Counted from the first letter of the stretch, positions 46,241-55,999 are shown. The stretch is DNA of 64,000 bases from Enterovibrio nigricans DSM 22720 (GCF_900167155.1 NZ_FUXU01000007.1:1-64000), one strand, 5' to 3'. Notes: generated by a model from the sequence alone, not told the origin. Translations and numbers: made by a program.

Positions 46241-48151
46241 ATGAATCAAACCAGTTTCATACTCTCCGGTATATCCAGTAACAAAGCGGCCGTTGGCGAA
46301 GCCAAAAGTGCTGTTTCTCAAGATGTTACTGATATGGAAGGTGAAGGTTTCTTCGCTAAACTGACACAGTTTGTTTCTGGTGATACTGAAGCCGTTGAAG
46401 GTAAACAAGACATTTCACTTGAAAACGTTGAAAGTCACGACGTGTTGAATGAGGTGCTGGTTAGTGGGGCGAGCGCTTCTGACGGAACAGACGTCGAAAA
46501 CTTGGCACTTGAGAGTGAAGATATTGACACAGAGGTGTCTGAATCTGCTGAAGTAAAGACAGATAAAGCGGCTTTGTCTGAAGAGGCAGCATTAAATCTA
46601 AAGAATACTGATGCCGTTGCTGATCCCGAGAAGGGGACGACGGAAAGACAATGGGTCGCCAAACAAGATGGCGAGGCATTGCTACATCGACTTAATGAAG
46701 CAAACCGCGTATTAAAACCTCAATCATCGACTGAAGGGGAGTCTACCTCTGACGCCAAAGGGGCCGTTACCTCGGTCGGCAAAAGCTTGCCGTTGAGTGT
46801 TGCCGAAAGTGTACCTAACGTGCAAGAAAGTAATCTGGCAATAGCAGCCACAGACGCAGCGTCGAGCCAATCGGCACCAGATAATACGTTGGTGAATCCA
46901 CTGTCCGTTGCAGAAGTAAAAGCTGTGCTTGCAAGCGAAGGAATTGATGTCGATGCGTTGTCTACCCAAGAATTAGAAGCGATCGCGGTCCGGGTATTGG
47001 AAAAAGATGTGTCCGCTTCAGTGAGTGGTACACCGAATGACGAATTGCAACTCGCATCAGGCGTCGCGAATAGACCTGAACTGGCCAAGGTTACTGCTGC
47101 GGAAAGTGTTATAGAGCCTGACGCTGAATTGTTAGCCGGTTCAGCCGAAGCCAGCCGAGTATTAAGCGGCGCTGTCGCGACTCAAGTCGCGGCGACAACC
47201 CCTGATGTGAAAGACGCAAATATTGTCGCTAAATCTGGGAATGAGCCACTAACGCAGTCTCAGCAAGAGGCGTTGCTTCGCGCTCAATTGGCCGCGCAAG
47301 CGACAAGTTCTGCGGAAAAAATCACGGGTGAGACCGCAGAGCTGCATGCTCGAAGTGTTGCGTCTCAGACACAAAATGGCTTGACCCAAACAGCGTCTGC
47401 TGTACAAGCGGCGGTGAACCCACAACTGCAGAATCAAACACCGGCATCAGCGTTTGCTGCGATTCCATGGACACCTGCCGTCGTGCAAAACAATGCTGAA
47501 CCGCAATTGGCAGCCAGCAGTGCGGTACTCGAAGCGGGTGCTGCATTGCAAATGACCGAAGCGACTCAAGCTAAACCAGACATCAAGGCTGAGCACTTAG
47601 CGCAGCAATTGGCGACGAGCTTTGGTAATCAAAGCTCGACAACCGCAGCACGACTTGACAATGCAGTAGCTCAAACACCATTGCAATTAAGCCAAAGTCA
47701 GACTGATGACGCGGCCAGTGCGTTACAAGAGCGCGTTAACATGATGATGTCGAAAAACTTAAAGCATGTTGATATCCGCTTAGATCCGCCAGAGCTTGGT
47801 CGAATGCAAATTAAGTTGTCGATGAATCAAGACCAGGCATCAGTGCAGTTTACCGTTTCAAACCAAGCGGCAAGAGACATGGTTGAGCAAACGTTACCAA
47901 GGCTGCGTGAAATGATGCAGCAACAGGGTCTTCAACTGGCGCAATCTTCCGTTCAGCAGCAAGATGCGGGTGGCAGGCAGGCGTTTGCAGGAAATCAATC
48001 TCAGCAAGGTGATAACCAAAGCGGACAAGGTGGTCAAGACGGGTCATCTCGGCTTGGTCGAAATGACAGTGACCATGATATGGATGGTTCTTCAATCAAT
48101 CGTGAGCTTTACGTCAATACATCAAAGGATCGTGTCGACTATTATGCTTAG
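46241..48151 (+). CDS. fliK: Hook-length control protein FliK
   Basis: A 636-residue molecular ruler. The first 480 residues are low-complexity, acidic and Ala/Ser/Gln-rich, as expected for the unfolded ruler part. The conserved C-terminal Flg_hook domain lies near 500-580: NLKHVDIRLDPPELGRMQIK then QASVQFTVSNQAARDMVEQT and LPRLREMMQQQGLQL. The tail is rich in Gln/Gly. It switches export from hook to filament substrates. Shine-Dalgarno before the ATG is weak (AGGATC). Confidence 0.93.
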   Translation: MNQTSFILSGISSNKAAVGEAKSAVSQDVTDMEGEGFFAKLTQFVSGDTEAVEGKQDISLENVESHDVLNEVLVSGASASDGTDVENLALESEDIDTEVSESAEVKTDKAALSEEAALNLKNTDAVADPEKGTTERQWVAKQDGEALLHRLNEANRVLKPQSSTEGESTSDAKGAVTSVGKSLPLSVAESVPNVQESNLAIAATDAASSQSAPDNTLVNPLSVAEVKAVLASEGIDVDALSTQELEAIAVRVLEKDVSASVSGTPNDELQLASGVANRPELAKVTAAESVIEPDAELLAGSAEASRVLSGAVATQVAATTPDVKDANIVAKSGNEPLTQSQQEALLRAQLAAQATSSAEKITGETAELHARSVASQTQNGLTQTASAVQAAVNPQLQNQTPASAFAAIPWTPAVVQNNAEPQLAASSAVLEAGAALQMTEATQAKPDIKAEHLAQQLATSFGNQSSTTAARLDNAVAQTPLQLSQSQTDDAASALQERVNMMMSKNLKHVDIRLDPPELGRMQIKLSMNQDQASVQFTVSNQAARDMVEQTLPRLREMMQQQGLQLAQSSVQQQDAGGRQAFAGNQSQQGDNQSGQGGQDGSSRLGRNDSDHDMDGSSINRELYVNTSKDRVDYYA

Positions 48152-48213
48152 TGTAGCGATCATGCTACAGGCGTTTTTAAATAGACATTAAATTTACGGT
48201 ACCGAGGATTATC

Positions 48214-48711
48214 ATGGCAGATGAAGATATTGAAGCAGGTGGTGGCGGCGGTAAGAAAAAGCTTATCATCATTATTGTGGCTGCTCTTCTGCTATTAGGT
48301 GGTGGAGCGGGCGCTTTTTTATTTTTGATGGGCGGAGACAGTGGCGGAAAAGACGATATCGTCATTGAAGAAGAAGTAGAGCCAGTCAATCTCCAAGCGA
48401 TTTATGTCACGTTACCACAGCCCTTCGTGTTTAATGTAACGGGTGATTCGCAGCAACGCTTGGTTCAAGTTAAAGTGCAGTTGATGGTGCGTGGGGATTC
48501 AAATGAATCTCTGGCAAAGCAGAATTTACCGCTTGTTGAGCATAGTTTGCTGACAACATTTGGGGCTGCCACCGTTGAGCAGCTCAGAACGCCACAAGGA
48601 CAGGTGGAAATACGTAAACAAGCAGCTGACACTGTTCAAACTGCGATGGAAAAAGTCACCGGCAAAACTGTGGTTGAGCGGGTGTTATTTACTGGCTTTG
48701 TAATGCAATAG
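48214..48711 (+). CDS. fliL: Flagellar stator-associated protein FliL
   Basis: A 165-residue single-pass inner-membrane protein: a Gly/Lys-rich N-terminus, the transmembrane helix KLIIIIVAALLLLGGGAGAF at about 16-35, then a periplasmic stomatin-like domain (YVTLPQPFVFNVTGDSQQRL, VEIRKQAADTVQTAMEKVTG). It surrounds the stator units in Vibrio. It starts 62 bp after fliK, past a small TGTAGC/GCTACA hairpin. Confidence 0.95.
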   Translation: MADEDIEAGGGGGKKKLIIIIVAALLLLGGGAGAFLFLMGGDSGGKDDIVIEEEVEPVNLQAIYVTLPQPFVFNVTGDSQQRLVQVKVQLMVRGDSNESLAKQNLPLVEHSLLTTFGAATVEQLRTPQGQVEIRKQAADTVQTAMEKVTGKTVVERVLFTGFVMQ

Positions 48712-48718
48712 GTGCAAT

Positions 48719-49792
48719 GTGACCGACCTACTCAGTCAAGACGAAATTGATGCTCTCCTTCATGGTGTAGATGATGTCGATGATGATGAACCCGAATCGG
48801 GTAGCGGCGGGGATGTAGCTTCCGCCTCGAATTTCGATTTTTCATCTCAAGACCGCATCGTACGTGGGCGAATGCCTACGCTGGAGCTGATTAATGAGCG
48901 TTTTGCGCGTCATATGCGTATCAGCTTATTTAATATGTTACGTAAAACCGCTGAAGTCTCTATCAACGGTGTACAAATGGTGAAATTTGGTGAATACCAA
49001 AACACCCTGTTTGTCCCTACGAGTTTGAATATGGTGCGGTTTCGTCCATTAAAAGGCACGTCACTCGTAACAATGGAAGCACGATTAGTCTTTATTCTTG
49101 TGGAAAACTTCTTTGGCGGTGATGGCCGTTTTCATGCTCGAATCGAAGGGCGTGAATTCACGCCAACAGAGCGACGTGTCATTCAAATACTGCTTAAGCT
49201 CGTGTTTGAAGATTACAAGGATGCGTGGGCACCGGTGATGAAGGTCGAGTTCGAATATCTCGACTCTGAAGTGAACCCGGCGATGGCAAACATCGTAAGC
49301 CCGACAGAAGTTATCGTCGTTAGCTCATTCCACATCGAATTAGATGGCGGCGGCGGCGATTTTCACGTCGTCATGCCTTACTCGATGGTTGAGCCGATTC
49401 GTGAATTGCTCGATGCGGGTATCCAAAGCGACAAAATGGATACCGACCTTCGCTGGTCTAAAGCACTGCAAGATGAGGTAATGGATGTAGAAGTGAAGCT
49501 GACGGCCAAACTTTTAGATACAACCCTGTCTCTTCGCGACATGATGGAACTTCAGGTGGGTGATGTCATTCCCGTAAAAATGCCGGATGCGTGTACTGTC
49601 TTCGTGGAAGATCTGCCGACATTCAGAGGGAAGATGGGACAAGCGAACGACAACCTCGCGATCAAAATTAGTGAAAAACTGAAACGCCCAGAAGTGGCGA
49701 AAAGCGACATCGTACTGCTAGAAGAGGAAGACGATTTCTTCGCTCTGGAAAACCTTGAAGAAAAGGGCAGTGACAACGATGAAAAAAACTGA
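48719..49792 (+). CDS. fliM: Flagellar motor switch protein FliM
   Basis: A 357-residue switch protein. The N-terminal CheY-P-binding peptide is DLLSQDEIDALLHGV. The middle CheC-like domain has INERFARHMRISLFNMLRKT and ENFFGGDGRFHARIEGREFT, and the C-terminal SpoA domain has LSLRDMMELQVGDVIPVKMP. The start is GTG (48719), preceded by AGGTG; an ATG two bases earlier is out of frame. Confidence 0.97.
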   Translation: MTDLLSQDEIDALLHGVDDVDDDEPESGSGGDVASASNFDFSSQDRIVRGRMPTLELINERFARHMRISLFNMLRKTAEVSINGVQMVKFGEYQNTLFVPTSLNMVRFRPLKGTSLVTMEARLVFILVENFFGGDGRFHARIEGREFTPTERRVIQILLKLVFEDYKDAWAPVMKVEFEYLDSEVNPAMANIVSPTEVIVVSSFHIELDGGGGDFHVVMPYSMVEPIRELLDAGIQSDKMDTDLRWSKALQDEVMDVEVKLTAKLLDTTLSLRDMMELQVGDVIPVKMPDACTVFVEDLPTFRGKMGQANDNLAIKISEKLKRPEVAKSDIVLLEEEDDFFALENLEEKGSDNDEKN

Positions 49793-49813
49793 CAAACGAT
49801 CTGGTGAACAATC

Positions 49814-50203
49814 ATGAGTGACGTAGAAGACGATTGGGCTGCAGCACTGGCTGAACAAGCCGAAGTTGAAGGTGGTGATGACGTACAAACAGCACCGCTA
49901 GACGAGCTTGTCGATGAAGCTCCACCGATGAATGCCGACGAGATACGTAAACTGGATGCCATTTTAGATATTCCAGTGACTATCTCGATGGAAGTTGGAC
50001 GTACAAATATCAATATTCGTAACCTGTTGCAATTGAACCAAGGTTCTGTCGTAGAGCTAGACAGGTTGGCGGGTGAATCGCTGGATGTATTGGTAAACGG
50101 CACGCTCATCGCGCATGGTGAAGTGGTTGTGGTCAATGACAAGTTCGGGATACGCCTGACGGATGTGATCAGCCAAACTGAACGTATTAAAAAGTTGCGT
50201 TAA
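49814..50203 (+). CDS. fliN: Flagellar motor switch protein FliN
   Basis: A 129-residue C-ring protein with an acidic N-terminus and a SpoA domain: LDAILDIPVTISMEVGRTNI, NIRNLLQLNQGSVVELDRLA, GEVVVVNDKFGIRLTDVIS. Last gene before the terminator that separates it from fliO. Confidence 0.97.
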   Translation: MSDVEDDWAAALAEQAEVEGGDDVQTAPLDELVDEAPPMNADEIRKLDAILDIPVTISMEVGRTNINIRNLLQLNQGSVVELDRLAGESLDVLVNGTLIAHGEVVVVNDKFGIRLTDVISQTERIKKLR

Positions 50204-50222
50204 TCACACGGATTTAATGGTC

Positions 50223-50255
50223 AAAAAAGCACATCCAAAAGGGTGTGCTTTTTTT
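50223..50255 (+). terminator. Intrinsic terminator between fliN and fliO
   Basis: AAAAAAGCACATCC/GGGTGTGCTTTTTT with an AAAA loop (one G-U pair) and a T run, 20 bp after the fliN stop. This is unexpected inside what is usually a continuous fliL-to-flhB operon. Confidence 0.85.
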
Positions 50256-50271
50256 CGGCCTGAATTTTGCT
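50256..50271 (+). promoter_or_regulatory. Sigma-54 promoter for fliOPQR-flhB
   Basis: CGGCCT-N5-TTGCT keeps GG-N10-GC spacing and resembles the fliK promoter. It begins at the last base of the terminator's T run and lies 48 bp before the fliO start. Confidence 0.65.
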
Positions 50272-50318
50272 TAACAGAGAAAATTACCTCTATTTTCTGG
50301 CTGAAGAAGAAGACCCGA

Positions 50319-50711
50319 ATGGCTTTCCCGCGACTTGCTCTGATTGGACTGATTTACGCACCGAGTGCTTTCGCCGCTGCGCCTGATGGTGAAAGCTTAG
50401 CAACGACCTTTGTCGCATTGCTGTTTGTCATTGGCCTTATTTTTGCGTTGGCGTGGTTGCTAAAACGAATGCAAGTTCCCTCTATGATGGGCTCTAAATC
50501 TGGGCTGAAGGTGATTAGTCAGTTACCTCTTGGGCAAAAAGAGCGAGTGGTTGTGCTTGATGTTAACGGTGAGCAAGTATTGGTGGGCGTCACCGCGAAC
50601 CAAATCACCTTGATAAAAAGCCTCGATAAGCCAATGGAGACATCCGCACCGACGACATCGTCGTTTTCTTCTCAACTCAACCAGATTCTGAAAAAAAATG
50701 ATGCGTCTTAA
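50319..50711 (+). CDS. fliO: Flagellar export assembly protein FliO
   Basis: A 130-residue inner-membrane protein. An N-terminal hydrophobic segment ([15 protein letters not shown]) precedes the transmembrane helix [20 protein letters not shown] and a cytoplasmic domain ([35 protein letters not shown]) typical of FliO. ATG 50319 is chosen because the longer frame starts in the terminator. It helps assemble the FliP ring. Confidence 0.9.
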   Translation: MAFPRLALIGLIYAPSAFAAAPDGESLATTFVALLFVIGLIFALAWLLKRMQVPSMMGSKSGLKVISQLPLGQKERVVVLDVNGEQVLVGVTANQITLIKSLDKPMETSAPTTSSFSSQLNQILKKNDAS

Positions 50712-51534
50712 TTCTGTCAGTGCCATTTTTTTGGCACTTTGCTGTTTTTTCGTCACGCCGTTTGCATTTGCAGAGAATGAACCCGCACCTGCCTCTGAAA
50801 GTGTTACAGAAACCCTGATCAATAACGCAGGGGAAGCATCAATGATGCAAGCGAGAAACGGCAGTGGTATTCCGGCATTGACCATGACGGTCAACCCCGA
50901 TGGTAGCGAAGACTACTCCGTGACGCTGCAAATATTAGCGATGATGACCGCATTGGGATTCTTGCCTGCGATTGTCATCCTAATGACCTCATTCACCCGG
51001 ATTGTGGTGGTGATGTCTATTTTGCGGCAAGCCATGGGTTTGCAACAAACACCGTCAAACCAAGTGATTATTGGCATCGCTATGTTTCTGACATTTTTCA
51101 TTATGTCTCCAGTGATCGATCGAATGAATGTCACTGCGGTTCAGCCGTATCTCAACGAAGAGATATCTTCACGAGAAGCATTTGATCGCGTTCAGGTGCC
51201 TTTGCGTGAATTCATGTTGCAGCAAACGCGTGTCAAAGATTTGGAAACCTTTGTGAATATGTCAGGTTCGAATGCGACTGACCCTGAGTTGGTACCGATG
51301 ACGGTGCTGATACCTGCATTCATAACCTCGGAGCTAAAAACGGCGTTCCAGATAGGTTTTATGTTGTTCTTGCCGTTTTTGATTATCGACTTGGTTGTGG
51401 CCTCTGTTCTGATGGCGATGGGTATGATGATGCTATCTCCGATGATTGTATCGTTACCCTTTAAACTCATGTTATTTGTGCTGGTGGATGGCTGGAATCT
51501 TATTCTGTCGACACTTGCAGGCAGTTTTGGGTAG
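50698..51534 (+). CDS. fliP: Flagellar export gate protein FliP
   Basis: A 278-residue gate subunit with a cleavable signal ([15 protein letters not shown]). Family signatures are [20 protein letters not shown] with [20 protein letters not shown], and [20 protein letters not shown] followed by [19 protein letters not shown]. The start overlaps fliO by 14 nt; ATG 50698 or 50701 is equally possible. Confidence 0.97.
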   Translation: MMRLNSVSAIFLALCCFFVTPFAFAENEPAPASESVTETLINNAGEASMMQARNGSGIPALTMTVNPDGSEDYSVTLQILAMMTALGFLPAIVILMTSFTRIVVVMSILRQAMGLQQTPSNQVIIGIAMFLTFFIMSPVIDRMNVTAVQPYLNEEISSREAFDRVQVPLREFMLQQTRVKDLETFVNMSGSNATDPELVPMTVLIPAFITSELKTAFQIGFMLFLPFLIIDLVVASVLMAMGMMMLSPMIVSLPFKLMLFVLVDGWNLILSTLAGSFG

Positions 51535-51543
51535 GAGTAAGTC

Positions 51544-51813
51544 ATGGCACCTGAGGCGTTTGTCGAGCTATTCCAAGATGCGCTCTATCTCATATTGGTC
51601 ATGGTCTCGGCCATTATTATTCCAGGCTTGATCGTGGGTCTGATAGTGGCGGTTTTTCAGGCCGCTACCTCTATCAACGAACAAACATTGAGCTTTTTAC
51701 CCCGTTTGATTGCGACCTTAATTGCGTTAATGGTGTTTGGGCACTGGATGACGCGTATGCTGATGGAGTATTTCTTTCGCTTAGTAGAAGAAATACCGAT
51801 GCTGCTGTATTGA
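51544..51813 (+). CDS. fliQ: Flagellar export gate protein FliQ
   Basis: An 89-residue protein with two transmembrane helices (LYLILVMVSAIIIPGLIVGL; LPRLIATLIALMVFGHWMTR) and the family segment VAVFQAATSINEQTLSFLPR. AGGAG is 7 nt upstream. Confidence 0.97.
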   Translation: MAPEAFVELFQDALYLILVMVSAIIIPGLIVGLIVAVFQAATSINEQTLSFLPRLIATLIALMVFGHWMTRMLMEYFFRLVEEIPMLLY

Positions 51814-51827
51814 GGCAACGAGAGTCG

Positions 51828-52625
51828 ATGGAATACCCCGCAGACATTATCCTCGATTGGATGGCACAGTTTTTTTGGCCGTTGACGCGGATATCATCAA
51901 TGATGATGACGATGACATTCTTCGGTGCCCGATTTGTGCCCGTCCGAGTGAGATTGTATTTATCATTGGCAATCACGTTTGCTGTGATGCCTGCGTTGCC
52001 TCAAGTTCCCTCGTCCGTCGAACTGTTGTCTTATGGTGGTTTTGTTGTGTTGGCACAACAAATCATCATTGGTATCGCCATGGGGACGGTCACACAGTTT
52101 GTGATGCAAACGTTCGTCCTGTTGGGCCAGATCATCGGTATGCAATCGAGCTTAGGCTTTGCCTCCATGGTTGACCCTGCAAATGGTCAGAACACGCCGC
52201 TTCTTGGTCAATTCTATCTCTTTGTAGCCACCATGCTGTTTCTCGCGACCGATGGTCATCTCCAAATGTTGAATCTGGTTGTGATGAGTTTTAAAAGTTT
52301 GCCTGTCGGCGAAACGCTTCAAGCTGCCGATTATCGGTTACTGGCCAGTTGGTTCGGCATTATGTTCAGCGTTGCTTTGGGGATGGCCCTGGCTGGGATC
52401 ATTGCACTTCTTGTCGTGAATATGTCTTTTGGCGTAATGACGCGTGCAGCGCCACAGTTAAATATTTTCTCTCTGGGCTTTTCTTTTGCGTTGCTGGTTG
52501 GCCTGTTGATCAGTATGTACTTGCTGAGTGGTATTTTGCCCCACTATCTCAATCACTGGGAAACTGGGGTAGATACAATCTGTGACCTTATCCGTCTCGA
52601 CTGCACTGTAGGTGGAGGTGCCTGA
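51828..52625 (+). CDS. fliR: Flagellar export gate protein FliR
   Basis: A 265-residue polytopic gate subunit. LVDP-type and GLLISMYLLSG segments plus FASMVDPANGQNTPLLGQFY are family markers. ATG 51828 gives the expected short N-terminus before DWMAQFFWPLTRISSMMMTM. The stop overlaps the flhB start (TGATG). Confidence 0.96.
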   Translation: MEYPADIILDWMAQFFWPLTRISSMMMTMTFFGARFVPVRVRLYLSLAITFAVMPALPQVPSSVELLSYGGFVVLAQQIIIGIAMGTVTQFVMQTFVLLGQIIGMQSSLGFASMVDPANGQNTPLLGQFYLFVATMLFLATDGHLQMLNLVVMSFKSLPVGETLQAADYRLLASWFGIMFSVALGMALAGIIALLVVNMSFGVMTRAAPQLNIFSLGFSFALLVGLLISMYLLSGILPHYLNHWETGVDTICDLIRLDCTVGGGA

Positions 52626-53758
52626 TGGCAGAGAACGACGGACAAGAACGCACAGAAGAAGCCACACCCCGAAGGCGGGAGCAGGCGCGGGAAAAAGGTC
52701 AGGTACCGCGCTCAAGAGAATTGGCATCTGTTGCTGTACTGGTTATCGGTGCGGTTTCTCTGATGTGGTTTGGCGAAGGTTTAGGCGTTGCGTTGATGGA
52801 AATTATGCGCAAATTTTTCACGCTTACTCGCGAAGAGATCTTTGACGTGACAACACTTGGGCTTATTGTCTATGGTGCAATATTCCATATCGCCTGGCCT
52901 TTAACTTTGGTGTTAAGCATGCTCTTTGTGGCTGGCTTAATTGGTGCGTCAGCACTTGGTGGCGTGTCATTTTCGTGGGAAGCTGCACGTCCAAAGCTAT
53001 CTAAAATGAGCCCACTACAAGGCTTCAAACGCATGTTTGGCAAGCAAAGTTGGGTTGAGCTGATCAAATCCATATTAAAGGTCGCACTGGTATCTGGCGT
53101 GGCATTTTATTTGATGTGGGCGAGTGTAGAAGATTTCTTCCAGCTTAATATCGAGACCTTCCCGACTAACCTCTACCATGCGTTAGATATCTTGCTTAAC
53201 TTTGTCTTATTGATATGTTGTTCGTTGCTGGTGGTCGTGGCAATTGATGTGCCATTTCAGATTTGGCAGCACAATGAACAGCTGAAAATGACCAAGCAAG
53301 AGATCAAGGATGAATACAAAGAAACAGAAGGTAAGCCGGAAGTAAAAGGGCGTATTCGGATGCTGCAACGTGAAATGGCGCAGCGACGTATGATGTCCGA
53401 AGTGCCGTCAGCTGACGTTATCATCACCAACCCGGAACACTATTCCGTGGCGTTGCGTTATGACAGCAAAATCGACAGGGCACCGATTGTGGTGGCGAAA
53501 GGAACAGACTTTCTTGCGTTAAAAATTCGAGAAATCGCCGCAGAGAATGACATCACGATTGTGCCAGCTCCACCGCTGGCGCGTGCTGTCTATTTCAGTA
53601 CGGAACTTGAGCAACAAATTCCTGACGGTTTATTTGCTGCCGTTGCGCAGTTGCTCGCATACGTCTTCCAGCTTAAGCAATATAAATCAGGCAGAGGCCG
53701 TAAGCCGAAATCACTGGCTGATCAACAATTACCCATACCGTCAGAATTACGTCACTAA
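52625..53758 (+). CDS. flhB: Flagellar export switch protein FlhB
   Basis: A 377-residue protein with an N-terminal basic segment (ERTEEATPRRREQAREKGQV), four transmembrane helices and a cytoplasmic autocleaving domain. The cleavage tetrapeptide is N269-P270-E271-H272, placed exactly as in Salmonella NPTH but with Glu for Thr. PPLARAVYFSTELEQQIPDG after it is conserved. It switches export specificity together with FliK. Confidence 0.97.
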   Translation: MAENDGQERTEEATPRRREQAREKGQVPRSRELASVAVLVIGAVSLMWFGEGLGVALMEIMRKFFTLTREEIFDVTTLGLIVYGAIFHIAWPLTLVLSMLFVAGLIGASALGGVSFSWEAARPKLSKMSPLQGFKRMFGKQSWVELIKSILKVALVSGVAFYLMWASVEDFFQLNIETFPTNLYHALDILLNFVLLICCSLLVVVAIDVPFQIWQHNEQLKMTKQEIKDEYKETEGKPEVKGRIRMLQREMAQRRMMSEVPSADVIITNPEHYSVALRYDSKIDRAPIVVAKGTDFLALKIREIAAENDITIVPAPPLARAVYFSTELEQQIPDGLFAAVAQLLAYVFQLKQYKSGRGRKPKSLADQQLPIPSELRH

Positions 53759-53804
53759 CCTGGTGTGAGCTTCACAATTCATTGAAATAAAATGCTATTT
53801 TTTT

Positions 53805-53820
53805 TGGTTTGTTTTTTGCA
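53805..53820 (+). promoter_or_regulatory. Sigma-54 promoter for flhA operon
   Basis: TGGTTT-N5-TTGCA with GG-N10-GC spacing, 43 bp before flhA. The region is T-rich, which raises the chance of coincidence, but a sigma-54 promoter is known at this place in V. cholerae. Confidence 0.7.
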
Positions 53821-53862
53821 TGATGCTTCGTCATTATTCAGAGAAACGACCCAATATTACTC

Positions 53863-55968
53863 ATGAAGCTCTCTTTGCCGTTTTACGACAAGGTACAGGA
53901 TAAACTCCCGTTTAAGCGTGGTGGCTCCTTCCCTGCGATTGGCGCACCGTTATTGGTGTTGTCTACGTTGGCGATGGTCATTTTGCCAATGCCGGCAATC
54001 CTGCTTGACCTGATGTTTTCTTTTAACATTGCCTTGTCATTGGTCGTGCTTCTGGTAACTGTTTACACCCGTAGACCGCTTGATTTCGCCGCATTCCCAA
54101 CTGTTCTTCTGATCGCCACCCTGATGCGTCTTGCCTTGAACGTAGCGTCAACCCGAGTGGTTCTGCTACATGGCCATGAGGGGCCGGGAGCCGCGGGTGA
54201 AGTGATTGAAGCATTTGGCTCGGTTGTTATTGGTGGAAACTACGCAGTGGGTCTGGTGGTCTTCCTGATTTTAATGATCATTAACTTCATGGTTGTTACC
54301 AAAGGTGCGGGCCGTATCTCTGAGGTGAGTGCGCGTTTTACCCTTGATGCGTTGCCAGGTAAGCAGATGGCGATTGATGCAGACTTAAATGCTGGATTGA
54401 TTAATCAAGATCAAGCGCGTACGCGCCGTCAGGAAGTGACGAAAGAAGCTGATTTCTACGGTTCAATGGACGGTGCTTCCAAGTTCGTAAAAGGGGATGC
54501 GATAGCAGGTATCTTGATTCTGGTTATCAACATTGTTGGTGGTCTGATCATTGGTATGATGCAACATGGTCTCAATTTCTCTGATGCCATTGAAATTTAT
54601 ACGCTTCTTACCATCGGTGATGGTTTGGTCGCACAAATTCCATCGCTGTTGTTGTCGATTGGCGCTGCCATGATGGTGACCCGTCAAAATACGGATGAAG
54701 ACATGGGGCAGCAGCTGGTTTTCCAGCTAGTCGAAAACCCTAAAGCTTTGATTATCTCCACCGGTATTTTGGTTGTTATGGGTATTGTTCCTGGCATGCC
54801 ACACATTCCATTCCTTACACTTGCAGCGATTTGTGGTGGTTTTGCTTATTGGAAAACCAAACAACTTGAAAAAGCAAAAGTGGCAGCCGAAGAAACACCG
54901 CAACAAGAGCTGGCGCCGCCTAAACCTAAAGAACTCTCATGGGATGATGTGCAGCCTGTTGATGTGATTGGTCTGGAAGTGGGATATCGATTGATTCCCA
55001 TGGTTGATCGAGACCAAGGCGGTGAGCTGCTCGATCGTGTGAAAGGGGTGCGTAAAAAACTATCACAAGATTTTGGCTTCTTGGTACCTCCCGTTCATAT
55101 TCGAGATAATTTAGAGCTACCTCCAAACAGTTATCGCATCACCTTAATGGGTGTTGCTGTGGGCGAAGCTGACATTCGTCCTGACAAAGAACTGGCGATC
55201 AACCCTGGTCAGGTTTTTGGCCCGATAGACGGTGAGCCTACCGTTGACCCAGCTTTCGGACTAGAAGCCGTGTGGATAGACAAATCGCAGCGTGAGCATG
55301 CACAAGCACTGGGATATACCGTGGTTGACTCAGCAACGGTATTGGCGACACACCTAAGCCAGATGCTCACGAACAACGCTGAGCGTCTGCTTGGCCATGA
55401 AGAAGCGCAAAACCTCATTGATATGCTGGCAAAACAAGCACCGCGTTTGGTCGAGGGGCTAATCCCTGACTTAGTGTCTTTGGGCGTGGTCGTGAAAGTG
55501 ATGCAAAACCTGCTTAATGAAGCGATTCCAATCCGTGATGTTCGAACCATTATTCAGACACTGTCTGAGTATGCACCGAAGAGTCAAGATCCCGACATTC
55601 TAACGGCGGCTGTCCGTATTTCGCTTAAGCGTTTAATCGTTCAAGAAATCAACGGTATAGCACCTGAGCTACCGGTGATTACGCTGGTGCCAGAATTGGA
55701 ACAGATATTGCATAAAACTATGCAGGCATCGGGTGGTGAATCGACAGGTATTGAGCCTGGATTAGCAGAACGATTACAGCAAAGTTTGTCAGAAGCAACA
55801 CAACAGCAAGAGTTGCAAGGTGAACCTGCCGTTCTACTAACGTCTGGCGTGTTGCGTTCAACGTTGGCCAAGTTCGTGAAGAACACGATCCCATCGTTGC
55901 GTGTCCTGTCTTATCAGGAAGTACCAGATGAAAAACAAATAAGAATTGTAAGAGCAGTTGGCAACTGA
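53863..55968 (+). CDS. flhA: Flagellar export gate protein FlhA
   Basis: A 701-residue export-gate platform. Eight transmembrane helices occupy the first 320 residues, with the FHIPEP signature RISEVSARFTLDALPGKQMA and IDADLNAGLINQDQA. The cytoplasmic domain (from about 360) has VGYRLIPMVDRDQGGELLDR and the ending PSLRVLSYQEVPDEKQIR. First gene of flhA-flhF-flhG-fliA. Confidence 0.98.
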   Translation: MKLSLPFYDKVQDKLPFKRGGSFPAIGAPLLVLSTLAMVILPMPAILLDLMFSFNIALSLVVLLVTVYTRRPLDFAAFPTVLLIATLMRLALNVASTRVVLLHGHEGPGAAGEVIEAFGSVVIGGNYAVGLVVFLILMIINFMVVTKGAGRISEVSARFTLDALPGKQMAIDADLNAGLINQDQARTRRQEVTKEADFYGSMDGASKFVKGDAIAGILILVINIVGGLIIGMMQHGLNFSDAIEIYTLLTIGDGLVAQIPSLLLSIGAAMMVTRQNTDEDMGQQLVFQLVENPKALIISTGILVVMGIVPGMPHIPFLTLAAICGGFAYWKTKQLEKAKVAAEETPQQELAPPKPKELSWDDVQPVDVIGLEVGYRLIPMVDRDQGGELLDRVKGVRKKLSQDFGFLVPPVHIRDNLELPPNSYRITLMGVAVGEADIRPDKELAINPGQVFGPIDGEPTVDPAFGLEAVWIDKSQREHAQALGYTVVDSATVLATHLSQMLTNNAERLLGHEEAQNLIDMLAKQAPRLVEGLIPDLVSLGVVVKVMQNLLNEAIPIRDVRTIIQTLSEYAPKSQDPDILTAAVRISLKRLIVQEINGIAPELPVITLVPELEQILHKTMQASGGESTGIEPGLAERLQQSLSEATQQQELQGEPAVLLTSGVLRSTLAKFVKNTIPSLRVLSYQEVPDEKQIRIVRAVGN

Positions 55969-55999
55969 TGCTAAGCATCAGTAAATCAGGACAACGATT

